DNA from: Streptomyces formicae
GTDB lineage: Bacteria > Actinomycetota > Actinomycetes > Streptomycetales > Streptomycetaceae
Length of the DNA: 64,000 nt
Assembly (NCBI RefSeq): GCF_002556545.1
Contig: NZ_CP022685.1
Location: forward strand, 8,410,001 to 8,474,000
Direction of reading: 5' to 3'
The notes beneath the pieces are model-generated. The model worked only from the letters and a program-made list of their open reading frames with translations, had not been told where the DNA came from and made no database searches. The first letter of the stretch is position 1; each line of letters opens with the position of its first letter. This document shows positions 1 to 9,802 of this stretch, piece by piece. The position numbers and the translations under genes were made by a program.

Positions 1-204
1 GCCGACGCCTGCCTCGTGCCGCCCACCGCGCAGAACCAGGGCGCCATCGAGGACGATCTGCGGCGCATCGCCCAGGCGGCGATCGACGAACACGACGCGA
101 GTGACGAGGAGTTGACGCGCCTCTGTGAGCGGGCCATCCGCAATCACGACCCGTGCATCTCCTGCTCCACGCACTTCCTTGACCTCACCATCGAGCGCAC
201 CTGA
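1..204 (+). CDS. [NiFe] hydrogenase large subunit, C-terminal fragment (gene starts before the window)
   Basis: The frame is open from base 1 and ends at 204, giving the last 67 residues. The signature is DPCISCSTH near the end, the DPCxxCxxH motif whose two cysteines bind the Ni-Fe centre. Nine residues follow the histidine (FLDLTIERT). In this family such a tail is removed by a dedicated endopeptidase after metal insertion, so the encoded enzyme probably needs maturation. hypD and hypE lie just downstream, which supports the call. The exact hydrogenase group cannot be fixed from this fragment; the helical acidic stretch before the motif resembles cytosolic group 3 enzymes. Confidence 0.9.
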   Translation, partial: ADACLVPPTAQNQGAIEDDLRRIAQAAIDEHDASDEELTRLCERAIRNHDPCISCSTHFLDLTIERT

Positions 205-220
205 CCCCGAGGAGGGCGCC

Positions 221-870
221 GTGCTCCACACCCCGCGCACCGTGAGCGACGTGATGACCCACACCGTCATCGCCGTCGGCCGAGAGGCCCCCTTCAAGGA
301 GATCGTCGCGCTGATGGAGCAGTGGAAGATCAGCGCGCTGCCCGTCCTGGCGGGCGAGGGCCGGGTCATCGGCGTGGTCTCCGAGGCGGACCTGCTGCCC
401 AAGGAGGAGTTCCGCGACAGTGACCCCACCCACCTCGATCAGCGGCGCCGCCTCTCCGACCTGGCCAAGGCCGGAGGCGTGAGCGCGGGCGAGGTGATGA
501 GCACTCCCGCCGTCACCGTCCACCCGGACACCACACTGCCACAGGCCGCCCGCGTCATGGCCCTGCGGCACGTCAAGCGCCTCCCGGTGACCGACGACCA
601 CGGCCTGCTCCAGGGCGTCGTGAGCCGCAGCGACCTCCTGAAGGTGTTCCTGCGCACCGACGGAGAGCTGGCCGAGGAAGTGAACCGCACCGTGGTCGCC
701 GTCCTTTTCCCCGACGGGGCCGTCACGGTGGCGGTCGAGGAGGGCGTGGTCACCCTCGGCGGCGCGATCCGCGACAGGTCCCTCGTCCCGGTCGCCGCCC
801 GCCTGGCCAGGGCCGTCGAGGGTGTCGTCGACGTCCGCGTCGACCTGGCGGAGCCGGGCGAGAAGCCGCG

Positions 871-874
<4 letters not shown>
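221..874 (+). CDS. CBS-domain pair protein with C-terminal BON domain
   Basis: The product has 217 residues. The start is GTG 221, preceded by GAGGAGG; it lies 16 nt after the hydrogenase stop. Two CBS repeats are visible, starting with [12 protein letters not shown] near residue 9 and [14 protein letters not shown] near residue 89, followed by a BON-like segment ([18 protein letters not shown]) from about residue 167. CBS pairs usually sense adenine nucleotides, while BON domains are associated with membranes or phospholipids. Its place between hydrogenase and hypD, with its stop overlapping the hypD start, suggests co-expression with hydrogenase assembly, but the molecular role is unknown. 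Similar CBS-BON proteins are common in Streptomyces dormancy and hypoxia loci. Confidence 0.85.
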
Positions 875-1967
<1,093 letters not shown>

Positions 1968-1968
<1 letters not shown>

Positions 1969-3002
1969 TGAACATCGACTGCCCCGTCCCATACAGCGAG
2001 GACGACGTCGTCCAGCTGGGCCACGGCGCCGGCGGCAGGCTGACGGCCGAACTCCTGGACAGGCTCGTCCTGCCCGCCCTGGGGAGGCGGCCCGACGGCC
2101 CCCTCGAAGACGCTGCCCTGCTGCCGGGAGGGGGCGAACTCGTTGTCTCCACCGACTCGTTCGTCGTCAGTCCGCTGACCTTCCCCGGCGGGGACATCGG
2201 CTCCCTGGCCGTACACGGGACGGTCAACGACCTGGCCATGCGCGGAGCCCTGCCCCTCGCGCTGACCCTCGCGGTCATCGCGGAAGAAGGGCTGCCGCTC
2301 GCCGAGCTGCGCTCGGTCCTGGACTCCGCGGGGAAAGCCGCGCAGCAGGCGGACGTCCCCGTCATCACCGGGGACACCAAGGTCGTCGGACGCGGCGCCG
2401 CGGACCGGCTCTTCCTCAACACGACCGGCATCGGCCGCCGCGTTCCCGGCCTCGCACCCTCGTCGGCCCGGGCCCGCGCCGGGGACGCGGTGCTGCTCTC
2501 CGGCCCGATCGGCCTGCACGGCACCGCGGTCCTCTCCACCCGCGAAGGACTCGGATTCGAGACGGACATCGCCTCAGACACGAGGCCACTGCACCGCCTC
2601 GTGCGGGCCCTCGCGCCCTTCGGTGACGCCGTCCACAGCCTGCGCGACCCCACCCGGGGCGGCCTCGCCGCCTCTCTCAACGAGATCGCACGCGATGCGG
2701 GGGTCGGCGTGGAGATCGCGGAGAGCGCGCTGCCGGTGCCGTCCGCCGTGGCCGCCGCCTGTGACCTGCTCGGCCTCGACCCGCTGATCGTCGCCAACGA
2801 AGGCTGTTTCGTCGCCTTCGTCGCGCCCGACATCGCCGACGCCGCACTCCTCGCCCTCCGCGCCCATCCGGAAGGCGCTCAGGCGGTCCGCATCGGCCAC
2901 TGCACGACGGCGCACGCCGCCCGGGTGGAGCTGCGCACCCTGCTCGGCGCACGACGCGTGGTCGACATGCCCTCGGGTGAGCAACTCCCGCGCATCTGCT
3001 GA
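1968..3002 (+). CDS. hypE: Hydrogenase maturation factor HypE
   Basis: The product has 344 residues. HypE dehydrates the carbamoyl group placed on its C-terminal cysteine by HypF to a thiocyanate, the source of the active-site cyanides. The C-terminus is PRIC, with the required terminal cysteine. The PurM/AIR-synthase-like fold is shown by GHGAGGR near the N-terminus, VVSTDSFVVSP, GTVNDLAMRGA and RDPTRGGLA. ATG 1968 overlaps the hypD stop; GTG 1965 is an in-frame alternative one codon earlier. It is the last gene of the operon, with about 110 bp before the next gene. Confidence 0.97.
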
Positions 3003-3113
3003 GAGATGGCACCGCCGGACGGTGAATCGGGGCCACTCGGCCCTGGTGCGTGGCTCGGCGCACCCGACAGGATCGGCACGGGGCACCGGATCGCGGATAT
3101 CCAGGGGGCAGCA

Positions 3114-3800
3114 ATGACCGTTCGTACGTTCTCGGTGGATCACCCGATCCGGGTCTTCCTCCTCGACGACCACGAAGTCGTCCGCAGGGGTGTCCACGAC
3201 CTGCTCGACTCCGAACCCGACATCGAGGTCGTCGGTGAAGCGGGCACGAGCGAACAGGCGTTGATCCGCGGCCCGGCCCTGCGCCCGGACGTGGCCCTCC
3301 TGGACATCCGCCTGCCCGACAGCGACGGCATCACGGTCTGTCGCGAGCTGCGCTCGAAGATGCCGGACCTCGCCTGCCTGATGCTGACCTCCTTCGATGA
3401 CGACGACGCGCTCCTGGACGCGATCATGGCGGGCGCGGCGGGTTACGTCCTGAAGCAGATCAAGGGCACCGACCTGGTCGACGCCGTCCGTACCGTCGCC
3501 GCGGGTCAGTCCCTGCTCGACCCGGCCACCACCGCCCGCTTGATGAGCGCCCTGCGCGGTCCCGAGGAGGCCCCCGCGCCCCCGCGGGACGAGCGCCTTG
3601 CCGCGCTCACGGAACGCGAACGGGAGATCCTCGCCCGGATCGGCGAGGGGCTCACCAACCGCCAGATCGGCAAGGAGCTCTACCTCTCGGAGAAGACCGT
3701 CAAGAACCACATCTCCCGGCTCCTGGCGAAGCTGGGTGTGGAACGACGCATCCAGGCCGCCGTGATCGCGGCTCACTTCGAGGCGGACCAGCCACGCTGA
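3114..3800 (+). CDS. NarL/DevR-family response regulator
   Basis: The product has 228 residues. The receiver domain (about 11-130) has acidic residues DDH at 18-20 and phosphoacceptor Asp64 in LLDIRLPD; the C-terminal LuxR-type helix-turn-helix (about 160-225) reads TEREREILARIGEG...SEKTVKNHISRLL. ATG 3114 was chosen because it follows GGGGG and begins the receiver fold; the frame is open further upstream but without homology. It converges on the GAF-GAF kinase at 3812-5533, its probable partner, with 11 nt between them. By analogy with DevR/DosR it may control the neighbouring hydrogenase genes under low oxygen; that is inference from position. Confidence 0.93.
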   Translation: MTVRTFSVDHPIRVFLLDDHEVVRRGVHDLLDSEPDIEVVGEAGTSEQALIRGPALRPDVALLDIRLPDSDGITVCRELRSKMPDLACLMLTSFDDDDALLDAIMAGAAGYVLKQIKGTDLVDAVRTVAAGQSLLDPATTARLMSALRGPEEAPAPPRDERLAALTEREREILARIGEGLTNRQIGKELYLSEKTVKNHISRLLAKLGVERRIQAAVIAAHFEADQPR

Positions 3801-3811
3801 CGTGCCTCCGC

Positions 3812-5533
3812 TTACCTGCCTCGCAGCGGAACGTGCCACTCCAGGTGCGTGCCGCCCTCCGGCCCGCGCCCCAGCGACAGCATGCCGCCCAGCCTCTCGG
3901 CCCTCTCGGCGAGGTTGCGCAGACCACTGCGGCGACCACTCGCGCCGATGCCGACGCCGTTGTCCGTCACGGTGAGCGTCAGCTCTCCCTTGCCTACGGT
4001 GACGGCGATCTCCGCGGCCGACGCCCGGGCATGCCGGGTGATGTTGGAGAGCGCTTCGCTCAGCACGGCCACGGCGTCGTCGGCGGTGGCGGCGGGCACG
4101 TCGGTGTCCAGCAGGCCCTCCATGCGCACCGCGGGGGTGAAACCGAGGGAGGTCACCGCCTCCTCCACCGTACGGGCGATCCGCACGCGCAGCCCGGCGC
4201 CGACCACCGCGGACGCCTCGTGGGCGCGCAGCCCGAAGATGGTCGACCGGATGATCTTGATGGTGGTGTCGAGGTCGTCCACCGCCCGCAGCAGGCGCTC
4301 GGAAGCCTCGGGGTGCTGGACGAACCGCAGGGCGCTCTGGAGCGTCATCCCGGTCGCGAACAGCCGCTGGATCGCCAGGTCGTGCAGGTCCCGGGCGATC
4401 CGGTCCCGGTCCTCGAGCAGACTCATCTGCTCGGCGTCCCGCCGCCGGTCGGCGAGTTCGAGCGCCAGGGCTGCCTGACCGGCGAAACCGGGCAGCGGCG
4501 CGACCTCGGCCTCGCTGAAGACGGGCCGCCCGGCGCGCCGCGCCAGCACGAGAACGCCGCGCACCCCGTCGTCCGTCCCCATCGGAACCGCCACCGCGGG
4601 CCCCAGACCCTTCCACCTCTCCGGGGCGAAGGTGACCCGTGGGTCACCGGCGACGTCCGTGGTGACCACCAGATCACCGCCGCTCAACGCGACACCGGCC
4701 AACGTCCCTCGGCGGGGAATGCGCTGGCCCCGGTGCGCCTCGGCGCTCTCGCCGAGGGCGAGTACGCCGAGGAGTTCCTGGCTGTCGGCCACCACCAGGT
4801 CCACCACGCCGATGTCGGCCGAGGTGATCTCCCTGGCACGCTCGACCATCATTTCCAGGACGCGTGCCTCGGGCGTGCCGGAGAGCAGCGCGTTGGTGAA
4901 CTCCGCACCGACGGTCAGCCACTGCGCGCGCAGCCGCGCCTCCTCGTAGAGCCGTGCGTTCTCGATGGCCACCCCCGCGGCCACGGCCAGCGTCGAGAGC
5001 ACCGCCTCGTCCTCGGCGTCGAACTCCGCCCCGCCGCGCTTCTCGGTGAGGTAGAGGTTCCCGAACACCTCATCGCGCACCCGGATGGGTACGCCGAGGA
5101 ACGAGTGCATCGGGGGATGGTGCGCCGGGAAACCGGACGACGCCGCATGCTCCGTCAGCTCCTTGAGCCGCAACGGCTCGGGATGCCGGATCAGTTCACC
5201 GAGCAGCCCGTGCCCCGAGGGAAGATCACCGATCTGCGCGCGCACCCGCTCACGGATCCCCACGGGCAGGAACTCGTTCAGCTTGCTTCCCGTGCCGATG
5301 ACGCCGAGCGCTCCGTACTCCGCGTCCACCAGCGCGACGGCGGTCTCCACGATGCGCCGCAGCACCTGCGGCAGATCCAGCTCCCGCCCGACCGAAAGCA
5401 CCGCTTCCAGCAGCCCGTGCAGCCGGTCCCGGGTCCCACGGACCGCTTCGATCCGCCCTTGGAGCTCTTCGAGCAAGTCATCTAGCTGTAATCGAGGCAG
5501 CCGCTCCGATTCGTGGTACGCGTCCCCACCCAT
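3812..5533 (-). CDS. DevS/DosS-like sensor histidine kinase with two GAF domains
   Basis: The product has 573 residues from ATG 5533, which follows GGAGG; an in-frame upstream extension to 5602 lacks a good ribosome site. GAF1 spans about 53-199, GAF2 about 223-362, then a HisKA_3 region with phosphoacceptor His384 in RIARDLHDLAIQR and an HATPase domain (LTVTDNGVGI). GAF1 keeps FPAHHPPMHSFLGVP at 136-150, which matches the segment holding the proximal haem histidine of mycobacterial DosS, so gas or redox sensing through haem is likely. There are no membrane segments, so it is cytosolic. It is convergent with the response regulator and adjacent to the hydrogenase genes. Confidence 0.92.
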   Translation of the reverse strand: MGGDAYHESERLPRLQLDDLLEELQGRIEAVRGTRDRLHGLLEAVLSVGRELDLPQVLRRIVETAVALVDAEYGALGVIGTGSKLNEFLPVGIRERVRAQIGDLPSGHGLLGELIRHPEPLRLKELTEHAASSGFPAHHPPMHSFLGVPIRVRDEVFGNLYLTEKRGGAEFDAEDEAVLSTLAVAAGVAIENARLYEEARLRAQWLTVGAEFTNALLSGTPEARVLEMMVERAREITSADIGVVDLVVADSQELLGVLALGESAEAHRGQRIPRRGTLAGVALSGGDLVVTTDVAGDPRVTFAPERWKGLGPAVAVPMGTDDGVRGVLVLARRAGRPVFSEAEVAPLPGFAGQAALALELADRRRDAEQMSLLEDRDRIARDLHDLAIQRLFATGMTLQSALRFVQHPEASERLLRAVDDLDTTIKIIRSTIFGLRAHEASAVVGAGLRVRIARTVEEAVTSLGFTPAVRMEGLLDTDVPAATADDAVAVLSEALSNITRHARASAAEIAVTVGKGELTLTVTDNGVGIGASGRRSGLRNLAERAERLGGMLSLGRGPEGGTHLEWHVPLRGR

Positions 5534-5656
5534 GTGCTGCCTCCGCCGGGCTCTGTCGGACAAGGCGTTGCAGGTACGCCCCTCACAGTAGCCATATGCC
5601 AAGGGGGCGGGAGCGACAGCAAGTCCGATTCCAAGCCAGAGGGAGGTCCGGTGTGG

Positions 5657-7081
5657 TCACGCGGGCAGTGTCATACGGAAGGTGGTGCGCCCGGGGCGGC
5701 TGGTCAGGCTGACGGTTCCGGCGTGCGCGGTGGTGACGGCGTGGACGATGGCGAGGCCGAGGCCGGTGCTTCCGGTGTTGCGGGAGCGTGTGTGGTCGGC
5801 CCGGACGAAGCGGCCGAAGACCTCCGGCTGAAGATCCTCCGGGATGCCAGGACCGTTGTCGCTCACGCTGAGGAAAACGTCGGGCCCGCCGGTGGTGAGG
5901 GTGATGGTCACTTCGGTGCCGGGCGGTGTGTGGGTGCGGGCGTTGGCAAGGAGGTTGCCGATGGCCTGCTGGAGTCGGTGGGCGTCGCCGGTGATGGTGA
6001 CGGGGTCTTCGGGGAGATCGAGGAGCCAGCGATGGGTGGGTCCTGCCGCGCGGGCGTCGTCCGTGGCGTTCAAGATCAGCAAGGTCAGGTCGACCGGCCC
6101 GTGTTCGAGAGGGCGGCCGGCGTCCAGGCGGGCGAGGAGGAGCAGGTCGTCGACGAGACGGGTCATGCGCCGCGATTCCCCGTCGATGCGTTCCAGGGCG
6201 TGGCGGACCTCGGCGGCGACAGGTCCGTGGTGGCGCAGGGCGAGTTCGGCGTGACCGCGGATGTTGGCGACGGGTGTGCGTAGTTCGTGGCTGGCATCGG
6301 CGGCGAAGTGACGCAGCCGCTCCTCACTGGCGTGGCGGCGGCTGAGAGCGTCCTCGACGTGGCCGAACATGTGGTTGAGAGCGGAGCCGACCTGACCGAC
6401 CTCGGTGCGCGGGTCGTTGTCGGGAAGTGGCCCCGGCATGGCGATCTCGCCGCTGGCCAGCGGGAGTTCGGCCACCTCCGCTGCTCGGGCGGTGACCCGC
6501 CGCAGCGGGCGCAGTGAGATCCTCACCCATAGCGCCGCGGCGACGCCGGTGATCAGCAGAGCGGCGGCGAACAGCACCGTCTCGACCGCTTCGAGGCGGT
6601 GAACGGTCTCCTCCACGGGGTGTAGCGGCAGGCCGGTGAGCAGAGTGTCCTGGTCGTCGCCTCTGAATGCCATGACGCGGTAGCCGCGCAGGGTGGACAG
6701 GCCGATGCTGTGCCCGTTCCCGTCGGTGGGGATCGCAGCCAGGGCGCGACGGTCCCTGGAGGCGAGCCGGACGGGTCGATCGGTCGCGTCGTCGACGACG
6801 GCGGCCCGGGTGACGCTGCCGTCCACGAGGCGGGCGCCGAAGGTGGCGTCGGCCTGGCCCCGGGTGTCGGGGCGGTTGTCGGCGTCGGGCTTGGCTTCGT
6901 GTTCCAGGCTCGCGGCGAACCGGCCGCCGGACGCGGTGAGCTGCTCGTCCAGGCGGCCCATGAGAAACCCGCGCAGCGCGAGTGCGGTGCTGATCCCGAC
7001 GGAGAGGCAGGCGAGGGCCAGCAGGGTGACGAGTCCGGCGGTGAGCTGTCCGCGCAGCGTACGGGGCGGCAGTCGCCTCAC
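5657..7081 (-). CDS. Membrane sensor histidine kinase (OmpR/EnvZ type)
   Basis: The product has 474 residues. A first membrane helix lies near 12-35 and a second near 165-190, bracketing an extracytoplasmic sensor of about 130 residues. A HAMP linker follows (RISLRPLRRVTARAAEVA), then HisKA with the phosphoacceptor in FAADASHELRTPVANIRGHAE and an HATPase domain with N, G1 (SVSDNGPGIPED) and G2 (GSTGLGLAIV) boxes. The start overlaps the response regulator stop (ATGA), so the pair is translationally coupled. It is divergent from the ferric-reductase/ApbE operon, which it probably controls. Confidence 0.95.
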   Translation of the reverse strand: MRRLPPRTLRGQLTAGLVTLLALACLSVGISTALALRGFLMGRLDEQLTASGGRFAASLEHEAKPDADNRPDTRGQADATFGARLVDGSVTRAAVVDDATDRPVRLASRDRRALAAIPTDGNGHSIGLSTLRGYRVMAFRGDDQDTLLTGLPLHPVEETVHRLEAVETVLFAAALLITGVAAALWVRISLRPLRRVTARAAEVAELPLASGEIAMPGPLPDNDPRTEVGQVGSALNHMFGHVEDALSRRHASEERLRHFAADASHELRTPVANIRGHAELALRHHGPVAAEVRHALERIDGESRRMTRLVDDLLLLARLDAGRPLEHGPVDLTLLILNATDDARAAGPTHRWLLDLPEDPVTITGDAHRLQQAIGNLLANARTHTPPGTEVTITLTTGGPDVFLSVSDNGPGIPEDLQPEVFGRFVRADHTRSRNTGSTGLGLAIVHAVTTAHAGTVSLTSRPGRTTFRMTLPA

Positions 7082-7818
7082 GGAGTGCCTGGCTTGAGGA
7101 CGTAGCCGACGCCGCGCACCGTGTGGATCATCGGAGCGTGTCCGGCGTCGATCTTCTTGCGGAGGTAGCTGATGTAGAGCTCCACGATGTGGGCACGCCC
7201 ACCGAAGTCGTAGGCCCAGACCCGGGCGAGGATCTGATCCTTGGACAGGACCCGGCGCGGGTTGCGCATCAAGAACCGCAGGAGCTCGAACTCGGTGCGG
7301 GAGAGCTCCACCGTGACGCCGGCGCGGCGGACTTCCCTGGCTTCTTCATCCATGGTGAGGTCACCGACGGCGAGTTGGTCCGTGCCGGGCTCGGCGGTCA
7401 TGCCGGCCCGCCGCAGGAGACCGCGCAACCGGGCCAGGACTTCTTCCAGGCTGTAGGGCTTGGTGACGTAGTCGTCGCCGCCCGCGGTGATGCCGGCGAT
7501 GCGGTCCTCGACCGCGTCGCGGGCGGTCAGGAACAGCACGCACACGCGAGGCGCCTCGCGTCTGAGGGCGTGCAGTACCTGCAAGCCGTCCAGGTCGGGC
7601 AGCATCCAGTCCAGGACCACCGCGTCGGGTAGGAAGTCGCGGGCCGCCGCGAGGGCACTCCTGCCTTCGGCAGCGGTGCGAACCTGCCAGCCCTCGCTGG
7701 TCAAGACGGTGGCCAGGACGCCGGTGACGTCGGGTTCGTCGTCGACGACGAGGACCCGGACCGGGCCTCCGTCGGGGCGGTGCAGCGGGGGCGGGGATGG
7801 GGTGCGCGGCTCGTTCAT
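7078..7818 (-). CDS. OmpR/PhoB-family response regulator
   Basis: The product has 246 residues. The receiver domain (about 20-135) has the phosphoacceptor Asp in VVLDWMLPDLDG and the switch Lys in DDYVTKPYSLEE. The winged-helix DNA-binding domain (about 150-243) carries VELSRTEFELLRFL and ARVWAYDFGG...ELYISYLRKKI. The ATG follows GGAGG four bases upstream. It is the first gene of a two-gene operon with the kinase. The 171-bp divergent spacer upstream holds TCTGA/TCCTCTGA-like repeats (about 7866-7885) that could be its binding boxes; that is unproven. Confidence 0.95.
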   Translation of the reverse strand: MNEPRTPSPPPLHRPDGGPVRVLVVDDEPDVTGVLATVLTSEGWQVRTAAEGRSALAAARDFLPDAVVLDWMLPDLDGLQVLHALRREAPRVCVLFLTARDAVEDRIAGITAGGDDYVTKPYSLEEVLARLRGLLRRAGMTAEPGTDQLAVGDLTMDEEAREVRRAGVTVELSRTEFELLRFLMRNPRRVLSKDQILARVWAYDFGGRAHIVELYISYLRKKIDAGHAPMIHTVRGVGYVLKPGTP

Positions 7819-7989
7819 GGTTCCTCCAGCATCCCCCGGCGCAGGCCGGAGCGGGGTGCGCGGTGGCTCTGAGTTTCCTCTGAATCGGCGCCGAGAGCGG
7901 CCGACGGGGGCGGTTTCAGAAGGTCCGCAGAGGTTGGGCTGTGATGCTGGCCGCCCTTCGCCAGATCAAGCCCTTACGGGGAGGAACCC

Positions 7990-9354
7990 ATGACCACCAC
8001 GTTGACCGGCGGCACCTATGCGAGCGGTGGGCTGTGTCACCGGCGTCCGCGCCGTAGCCCTGTGCCGCTCCTGGCACAGTTGGCGATCTGGGGCGGTGCA
8101 GCGGGGGTACTGGCCCTGTGGTGGAGCGATACGACCGCGGTGGTCGGCCCTGAGGACTGGCTCACCGGGGCCGGCCGCATCACCGGCCTGATGGCGGGAT
8201 ACGCCTGCGCGGTGCTGCTGGCCCTGATGGCCCGGATGCCGCTCCTCGACCACACGATCGGCACCGATCGCCTCGCCCGCTGGCACGCCCTGGGCGGTCG
8301 CTGCACCGTCTCGCTGGCCCTGGCCCACACCCTGCTGATCGTCTGGGGCTACTCCCTGACCTCACATACCGACGTGGTCAGCCAGACCTCCACGCTCGTC
8401 CTCCACTACCCGGACCTGCTCAAGGGCACGATCGGCTTCTTGCTCTTCCTGATCACCGGCGTCCTCTCGGCCCGCGCCGCCCGTCGCCGGATGAGTTACG
8501 AGGCGTGGCACTATCTGCACTTCGCCACCTACCTCGCCGTCTTCCTCGCCTTCGGCCATCAGCTCTCCGACGGAGCCGACTTCGTCGGCAACCGTCTTGC
8601 CCAAACCGCCTGGTACACACTGTTCCTCGGCGTCGCCGCCCTGCTGTGCTGGTACCGGTTCGTCGTTCCCGTACGACGCGGACTGCGCCATCGGATGCGC
8701 GTGGTCGCGGTCAGGCCCGAGGCCCCGGGCGTGGTCTCCGTCCACCTCACCGGCGAGCACCTGGACGAACTCGGCGGTGAGCCGGGACAGTTCCTGCGCT
8801 GGCGCTTCATGGCACCCGGGCTGTGGTGGACGGCGAACCCGTACTCCCTGTCGGCTCCGGCCCACCCACGTCGGCTGCGCATCACGGTGAAGGCCGCAGG
8901 TGGGCACAGTGCCGCGCTCGCTCGTCTGGCGCCCGGCACCCGGGTGTGGGCCGAGGGGCCGTACGGTGGCTTCACGGCGAACCGTCGCACCGCACCATTG
9001 GTCCTGCTCCTGGCCGGCGGGGTCGGCATCACACCTCTGCGTACGCTCTTCGAGACACTGCCGGGCCAGGTCACCCTCGTCTACCGGGCCCGCACCGTCG
9101 AAGATCTGGCCCTGCGCGGTGAGCTCGACGCGATCGCCGCCCGCCGACGGGCCACCGTCCGCTACGTGGTCGACGAACCGGCCCTCTACTCCTCGCCGTT
9201 GACCGCCCAGGGCCTGAGCTCACTGGTCCCCGACCTGGCGGCACACGACGTCTACCTGTGCGGTCCGCCCGGCATGACGAGGGCCGCGACCGCGGCCCTC
9301 CGGCAAGCCGGTGTGCCGGCCCGCCGCATCCATCACGAGTCGTTCGCGTTCTGA
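7990..9354 (+). CDS. Ferric-reductase-like transmembrane flavoprotein (haem membrane domain plus ferredoxin-reductase domain)
   Basis: The product has 454 residues. The N-terminal half (about 28-230) has six hydrophobic helices with histidines placed as in the ferric-reductase-like haem domain (WHALGGR, LAHTLL, YLHFATY, FGHQL). The C-terminal half is an FAD/NAD(P)-binding oxidoreductase: FAD motif NPYSLS, nucleotide motif LLAGGVGITPLRTLF, and CGPPGM near the end. It likely moves electrons from cytosolic NAD(P)H across the membrane. The next two genes encode an FMN-carrying protein and its flavinylating enzyme, which suggests an extracytosolic acceptor. The RBS is GGGGAGG just before the ATG. 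Confidence 0.9.
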   Translation: MTTTLTGGTYASGGLCHRRPRRSPVPLLAQLAIWGGAAGVLALWWSDTTAVVGPEDWLTGAGRITGLMAGYACAVLLALMARMPLLDHTIGTDRLARWHALGGRCTVSLALAHTLLIVWGYSLTSHTDVVSQTSTLVLHYPDLLKGTIGFLLFLITGVLSARAARRRMSYEAWHYLHFATYLAVFLAFGHQLSDGADFVGNRLAQTAWYTLFLGVAALLCWYRFVVPVRRGLRHRMRVVAVRPEAPGVVSVHLTGEHLDELGGEPGQFLRWRFMAPGLWWTANPYSLSAPAHPRRLRITVKAAGGHSAALARLAPGTRVWAEGPYGGFTANRRTAPLVLLLAGGVGITPLRTLFETLPGQVTLVYRARTVEDLALRGELDAIAARRRATVRYVVDEPALYSSPLTAQGLSSLVPDLAAHDVYLCGPPGMTRAATAALRQAGVPARRIHHESFAF

Positions 9355-9367
9355 GGAGACCCCCGTC

Positions 9368-9802
9368 ATGCGTCGAGCCGTCCTCGCCACCACGGGGATC
9401 AGCGCCACGATCGTCGCCCTGCTGGCGCTGAAACCCCACCAACTCCCCGCAACCGGCGCTCTGTCGAGCCCACCATCCGCGTCCTCGCCCGCACCGGGCA
9501 CCACATCGGGCGGGGCATCGACGGGGACGGGTACGTTCACAGGGGAGCCCGTCGCCACGCGGTACGGACCCGTGCAGGTCGCCGTTACCCTCTCCAAGGG
9601 ACGAATCACCGCGGTCAAAGTTCTCCGGGCACCGGACCAGAACGGCCGAGACCGGCAGGTGGCCGCCTATGCGCTGCCCCGTCTCACGCAGGAGGCGCTA
9701 GGCGCTCGAAGCGCGCACATCGACGCGGTCTCCGGCGCCAGTTACACGAGCCAGGGCTACATCCAGTCCCTGCAGAGCGCCTTGGACCAGGCCCATGCCT
9801 GA
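9368..9802 (+). CDS. Membrane-anchored FMN-binding domain protein
   Basis: The product has 144 residues. An N-terminal hydrophobic segment (about 8-22) precedes a Ser/Gly/Thr-rich linker, then an FMN_bind domain (about 55-142). The motif DAVSGASYTSQGY near 120-132 corresponds to the flavinylation sequence in which a threonine receives FMN by a phosphoester bond. It starts 13 nt after the reductase gene and overlaps apbE by 8 nt, so the three genes form an operon. It probably acts as the outer electron relay; the terminal acceptor cannot be read from the sequence. Confidence 0.9.
   Translation: MRRAVLATTGISATIVALLALKPHQLPATGALSSPPSASSPAPGTTSGGASTGTGTFTGEPVATRYGPVQVAVTLSKGRITAVKVLRAPDQNGRDRQVAAYALPRLTQEALGARSAHIDAVSGASYTSQGYIQSLQSALDQAHA

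Noticed and set aside
2574..4616. 680-residue minus-strand frame over hypE and the response regulator
   Set aside because: It is antisense to two clear genes, and its composition is the Arg/Gly/Ala-rich type of a GC-rich shadow frame.
3833..5485. 550-residue plus-strand frame opposite the GAF kinase
   Set aside because: A shadow frame without domain sequence; the minus strand has kinase motifs.
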